Assembly (NCBI RefSeq): GCF_026626705.1
Contig: NZ_JAPNKC010000001.1
Coordinates: 4,960,001 to 5,024,000 of the forward strand
Direction of reading: 5' to 3'
Origin: Pyxidicoccus sp. MSG2
GTDB taxonomy: Bacteria > Myxococcota > Myxococcia > Myxococcales > Myxococcaceae
DNA length: 64,000 nt
Under the pieces are notes generated by a model that did no database searches, was not told the origin of the DNA, and saw nothing but the letters and a program-made list of their open reading frames with translations. Position 1 is the first letter of the stretch, and the number at the start of each line of letters is the position of its first letter. The position numbers and the translations under genes were made by a program. Of this stretch, positions 61,203 through 64,000 are shown piece by piece.

Positions 61203-61598
61203 ATGAGCGAGACGAAGCTGCCGCGTCCGACGGATGGGGAGCTGGCCATCCTCCGGGTGCTCTGGGAGCGCGGAGACAGCACGGTGCGTGAGGTACACGA
61301 CGCGCTCACCCGGCATGAGCCGGAGGGCACCGGGTACACCACGGTGCTGAAGCTGATGCAGATCATGACCGAGAAGGGGCTCGTGGAGCGCGACGAGTCC
61401 CAGCGGGCGCACGTTTACAGGCCGAGGGCCACGGAACAGCGCACGCAGCGGCAGCTGGTGACGGACCTGGTGGACCGTGCGTTCGGCGGCTCTCCTGCCC
61501 GGCTGGCGATGCAGGCGCTCTCCTCGAAGAAGACGAGTCCCGGGGAGCTGGCGGAATTGCGCCGGCTGCTCGACACGCTGGAAGGAGCGGAAGAATGA
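61203..61598 (+). CDS. BlaI/MecI/CopY-family transcriptional repressor
   Basis: A 131-residue winged-helix repressor: LPRPTDGELAILRVLWERGDSTVREVHDAL...GTGYTTVLKLMQIMTEKGLVERDESQRAHVYRP is the full family signature, with a C-terminal dimerisation/cleavage region. The ATG at 61203 has GGGAG upstream; a GTG at 61185 would lie at about the predicted transcription start. In BlaI systems the partner protease causes cleavage of the repressor; here the next gene overlaps by 4 bp. It probably represses its own promoter. Confidence 0.93.
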   Translation: MSETKLPRPTDGELAILRVLWERGDSTVREVHDALTRHEPEGTGYTTVLKLMQIMTEKGLVERDESQRAHVYRPRATEQRTQRQLVTDLVDRAFGGSPARLAMQALSSKKTSPGELAELRRLLDTLEGAEE

Positions 61599-63796
61599 GC
61601 AGCCTCCTGATGGAGTCCCTGGGTTGGGCCCTGCTGCACTCACTCTGGCAGGGGGCGCTGGTGGCGCTGCTGCTCGCGGTGGCGCTCGCCACGGTGGGCC
61701 GGCGTGCCGCCCATGCGCGCTATGCGTTGGCTTGCGGTGCACTGTTGCTGTCGTTCGCGCTGCCGGCCGTGACGGGCTGGCGGCACGCCTCGGAGGCGCG
61801 CGGCGCGGACGTCCTGCCCGTGGAGCGCGGGGCGTCGGTCCGGGTAGATGCGCGGCAGGCAGTGATGCCGGGGGCGCGCGGCGCGGCGTCCGGGCGCGTG
61901 TCGTCGCTGGAGCGGACACTCGGCGCGGCGGACACGGGGACACGCGTGTCGGCGTTGGAACGGGGGCGCACGGGTGCGCGCGTGGAGGCGCCGGAGCGCG
62001 TTTCTCCGCTGGAGTGGCTGCGCTCCACGGTGGCGGCCCACCTGCGGTGGCTGGTGCTGGCGTGGGTGGCGGGCGTGGGGCTGTGCTCGGGGCGGATGAC
62101 GGCCGAGTGGGTGAAGCTGCGCCGGCTCGCGGCCCGGGCCCGGCCCGCCCCCGTCGAGTGGCAGGAGCGGCTGGACGCGCTGGCGGCGCGGCTGGGTCTG
62201 GGACGCGCGGTGCGGCTGCTCCAGTCGGCGTCGGTGGACGTGCCGGCGGCGGTGGGCTGGCTGTCCCCGGTGGTGCTGCTGCCGGTGTCCGCGCTGTCCG
62301 GGCTGTCCACGCGCCAGCTGGAGATGGTGCTCGCGCACGAGCTGGCCCACATCCGTCGCCATGACTTCGCCGTGAATCTGGCGCAGGTGCTGGTGGAGAC
62401 GCTCCTCTTCTACCACCCGGCCGTGCGCTGGGTGTCCCACGTCATCCGCGTGGAGCGTGAGCACTGCTGTGACGACGTCGCCGTGGGCGCCAGCGGTGGT
62501 GCCCTCTCCTACGCCCGCGCACTGACGGCGCTGGAGGAGCTGCGCGTGCTGCCCACGGTGCAGGGCCCGGCGATGTCCGCACTGGGTGGCTCGCTGCCGG
62601 AGCGCGTGCGCCGGCTCGTCACCACGCCCGCCGCGCGGTGCTCCTCGAAGTGGGTGGCCGGAGCGTCGGTGCTCACCCTGGCCAGCAGCCTCGCGGTGGC
62701 CGCGCCGCTGACGTCGCTGGTGCTGGGACGCGCGGAGACGGAGCCGTCCTCCGAGACGATGTCCGCGGGCTCGCTCACGCAGGACCGCGAGGCTTCACGG
62801 GGTGAGCCGCGCTCGGGGGTGACTGCCGCCCCGAGCGGTAGCGTCCGGGGGCTCCCCGCCGCTCCGCCCGCGCCCCCTGCTCCTCCCCAGGCCGTCCCCG
62901 CCGCCCCGCCCGCGCCTCCCGCCGCCGGGGTCGCCTCCTCGGCGGTGAAGAATGCCCTCATCGCCCCGGTGGTCATCGCGCCGGTGCCGGGCGCCGTGGC
63001 CGCGGCGCCTGCTCCGGCGCCCGCCCCGAAGCCGAACCCGCGTGACTCCGACGACGACGATGGCGACGCGGACGAGCGCACGCAGGTGGGCGTGGGGCAG
63101 CCGCTCTCCGTGGACCAGCTGGTCGCGCTGAAGGTCGCGGGCGTCACGCCGGCCCGCGTGCAGGAGCTGGTGGCCATGGGCTACACGCCCACGGTGGCCA
63201 ATCTCGTCTCCATGGGCCACGCGGGCGTCACCCCCGAGTACGCGAAGGACATGAGCGCCCGCTTCGGCCGCAAGCTGGACGCGGATGACCTGGTGCAGAT
63301 GAAGCACCTGGGCGTCACCCCGGCGTACATCGAGGCGCTCAAGGCCGCGGGCTTCACCACCAACGACCCGGACGACCTGGTGCAGGCGCGTGCGGTGGGC
63401 GTCGACGAGGCCTACGTCCGCGAGCTGAAGAACGCCGGCTACACGGGCATGTCGCTGGAGGACATCTCCGAGCTGCGCGCGGTGGGCGTGGACGCCGGCT
63501 ACATCCAGGCCCTGGGCCAGCGCGGCCTGTCGAAGCTGGCCGCGGATGACCTGCAGCAACTGCGCGCCGTGGGCGTCACGCCCGAGTGGCTGGACCGCAT
63601 GCGCGAGGCCGGCGTGCAGACGAAGGACGCGGAGGAGCTGACGGAGCTGCGCGCCCTCGGCGTGGACCCGGCCTTCCTCCGTGAGCTGAGCGACGCCGGC
63701 CTGAAGGACCTCTCCGTCGACGAGCTGGTCCGCCTGCGCTCCGGCGGCGTGGACGCCGACTTCATCCGGAAGATGCGCGACTCGCGGCAGAAGTAG
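61595..63796 (+). CDS. BlaR1-type M56 membrane metallopeptidase with C-terminal 29-residue repeats
   Basis: A 733-residue protein. Membrane segments lie at about residues 18-35, 43-60 and 150-167, then the M56 protease domain with HELAH (His248-His252) and the third ligand in EREHCCDD, then another membrane segment. An Ala/Pro-rich linker (about 410-490) leads to eight repeats of about 29 residues (DDLVQMKHLGVTPAYIEALKA, DDLQQLRAVGVTPEWLDRMRE and so on) to the end. Classic BlaR1 carries a penicillin-binding sensor at this place; none is seen here. The repeats are probably an alpha-helical array for protein contacts, so the signal may be something else. Starts ATG within the repressor's stop (ATGA). 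Confidence 0.9.
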   Translation: MSSLLMESLGWALLHSLWQGALVALLLAVALATVGRRAAHARYALACGALLLSFALPAVTGWRHASEARGADVLPVERGASVRVDARQAVMPGARGAASGRVSSLERTLGAADTGTRVSALERGRTGARVEAPERVSPLEWLRSTVAAHLRWLVLAWVAGVGLCSGRMTAEWVKLRRLAARARPAPVEWQERLDALAARLGLGRAVRLLQSASVDVPAAVGWLSPVVLLPVSALSGLSTRQLEMVLAHELAHIRRHDFAVNLAQVLVETLLFYHPAVRWVSHVIRVEREHCCDDVAVGASGGALSYARALTALEELRVLPTVQGPAMSALGGSLPERVRRLVTTPAARCSSKWVAGASVLTLASSLAVAAPLTSLVLGRAETEPSSETMSAGSLTQDREASRGEPRSGVTAAPSGSVRGLPAAPPAPPAPPQAVPAAPPAPPAAGVASSAVKNALIAPVVIAPVPGAVAAAPAPAPAPKPNPRDSDDDDGDADERTQVGVGQPLSVDQLVALKVAGVTPARVQELVAMGYTPTVANLVSMGHAGVTPEYAKDMSARFGRKLDADDLVQMKHLGVTPAYIEALKAAGFTTNDPDDLVQARAVGVDEAYVRELKNAGYTGMSLEDISELRAVGVDAGYIQALGQRGLSKLAADDLQQLRAVGVTPEWLDRMREAGVQTKDAEELTELRALGVDPAFLRELSDAGLKDLSVDELVRLRSGGVDADFIRKMRDSRQK

Positions 63797-63907
63797 GCCC
63801 GCGCGCCGTCCAGCAGTCCCCACCGTTCTCTCAATCTCCCCCACCCTCACGGCCGCGTCCCACCGGATGCGCGCCGCACGGGTGGGGTCTGTCCGAAGGA
63901 GCCCATC

Positions 63908-64000
63908 ATGCGTCGCCTGTCGTCCCTTCCCCTCGTGGCCGTGCTGCTCGCGGCCTTCTCCGCCACCGCGGCGCCCGAGCTGCGCGGCACCTGGACCGCC
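63908..64000 (+). CDS. Exported protein, N-terminus only
   Basis: The first 31 codons are visible (MRRLSSLPLVAVLLAAFSATA signal peptide, cleavage before APELRGTWTA). The gene lies 112 bp after the BlaR1-like gene on the same strand and may be its target or operon partner. Its function cannot be judged. Confidence 0.6.
   Translation, partial: MRRLSSLPLVAVLLAAFSATAAPELRGTWTA

Overview
The window is GC-rich (about 70 percent by eye), almost fully coding, with strong G/C bias at third codon positions. It holds many lipoproteins, large sensor kinases, a eukaryotic-type Ser/Thr kinase, an ECF41 sigma factor and tandem lipoprotein toxin/immunity-like pairs. That combination points to a myxobacterium of the Myxococcus/Corallococcus/Pyxidicoccus type (inference from content; no marker gene was compared). 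I see no rRNA, tRNA, CRISPR array or insertion sequence. The window cuts a response regulator gene at its left edge and a small exported protein gene at its right edge.

Layout. 1-1.4 kb: an OmpR-type regulator divergent from a Spy/CpxP-like periplasmic protein, sharing a control region with a repeated hexamer. 1.6-5 kb: a catalytically degenerate SDR protein with decaying tandem copies of its 3' end, its divergent LysR regulator, and an acyl-CoA ligase. 5-15.2 kb: envelope and secreted functions: LVIVD-type lipoprotein, class A-like serine hydrolase, quinone oxidoreductase, secreted lipase, an outer-membrane barrel with a hydrolase lipoprotein, and small lipoproteins. 15.2-18.6 kb: a TetR / KAS III-like / acyl-CoA ligase operon in which the KAS III protein keeps its Cys but has lost the His and Asn of the triad. 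18.7-20.9 kb: a Ser/Thr kinase joined to a trypsin-fold domain without its triad; the reading frame continues upstream through a TGA.

21.6-26.1 kb: the most striking accessory region. Two tandem cassettes of about 2.1 kb each encode a lipoprotein with a nearly constant N-terminal part and a divergent C-terminal domain, followed 22 bp later by a 200-residue protein with a pentapeptide-like N-terminal half. The layout resembles SitAI polymorphic toxins delivered by outer-membrane exchange in Myxococcus xanthus. 26.1-30 kb: TraB-type lipoprotein, an Lrp/AsnC regulator with an aminotransferase, and a normal SDR. 30-43.5 kb: Slt-type transglycosylase, a collagen-like/S74-chaperone lipoprotein, TVP38-type membrane protein and acyltransferase separated by 71-bp tandem repeats, RidA, a LEA-like protein, a subtilase with a small downstream partner, Lgt and a methyltransferase.

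43.5-46.5 kb: an ECF41 sigma factor gene preceded by a phytoene-desaturase-like oxidoreductase gene with a one-base frameshift. Upstream lies an array of four 57-bp repeats, each with a 22-nt palindrome. 46.5-49.4 kb: lipoprotein hydrolase, DMT transporter, rhodanese and a GreA/GreB-like protein. 49.5-57 kb: three consecutive sensor histidine kinases with no separate response regulator gene. 57-61 kb: von Willebrand A protein, membrane/coiled-coil protein, small basic protein and a fatty acid hydroxylase. 61-64 kb: a BlaI/BlaR1-type pair with a clear sigma-70 promoter carrying two BlaI-like dyads; the BlaR1-like protein ends in eight repeats of about 29 residues instead of a penicillin-binding sensor. 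Gene starts were chosen from Shine-Dalgarno sequences, signal peptides and overlaps; functions come from motif recognition without database searches.
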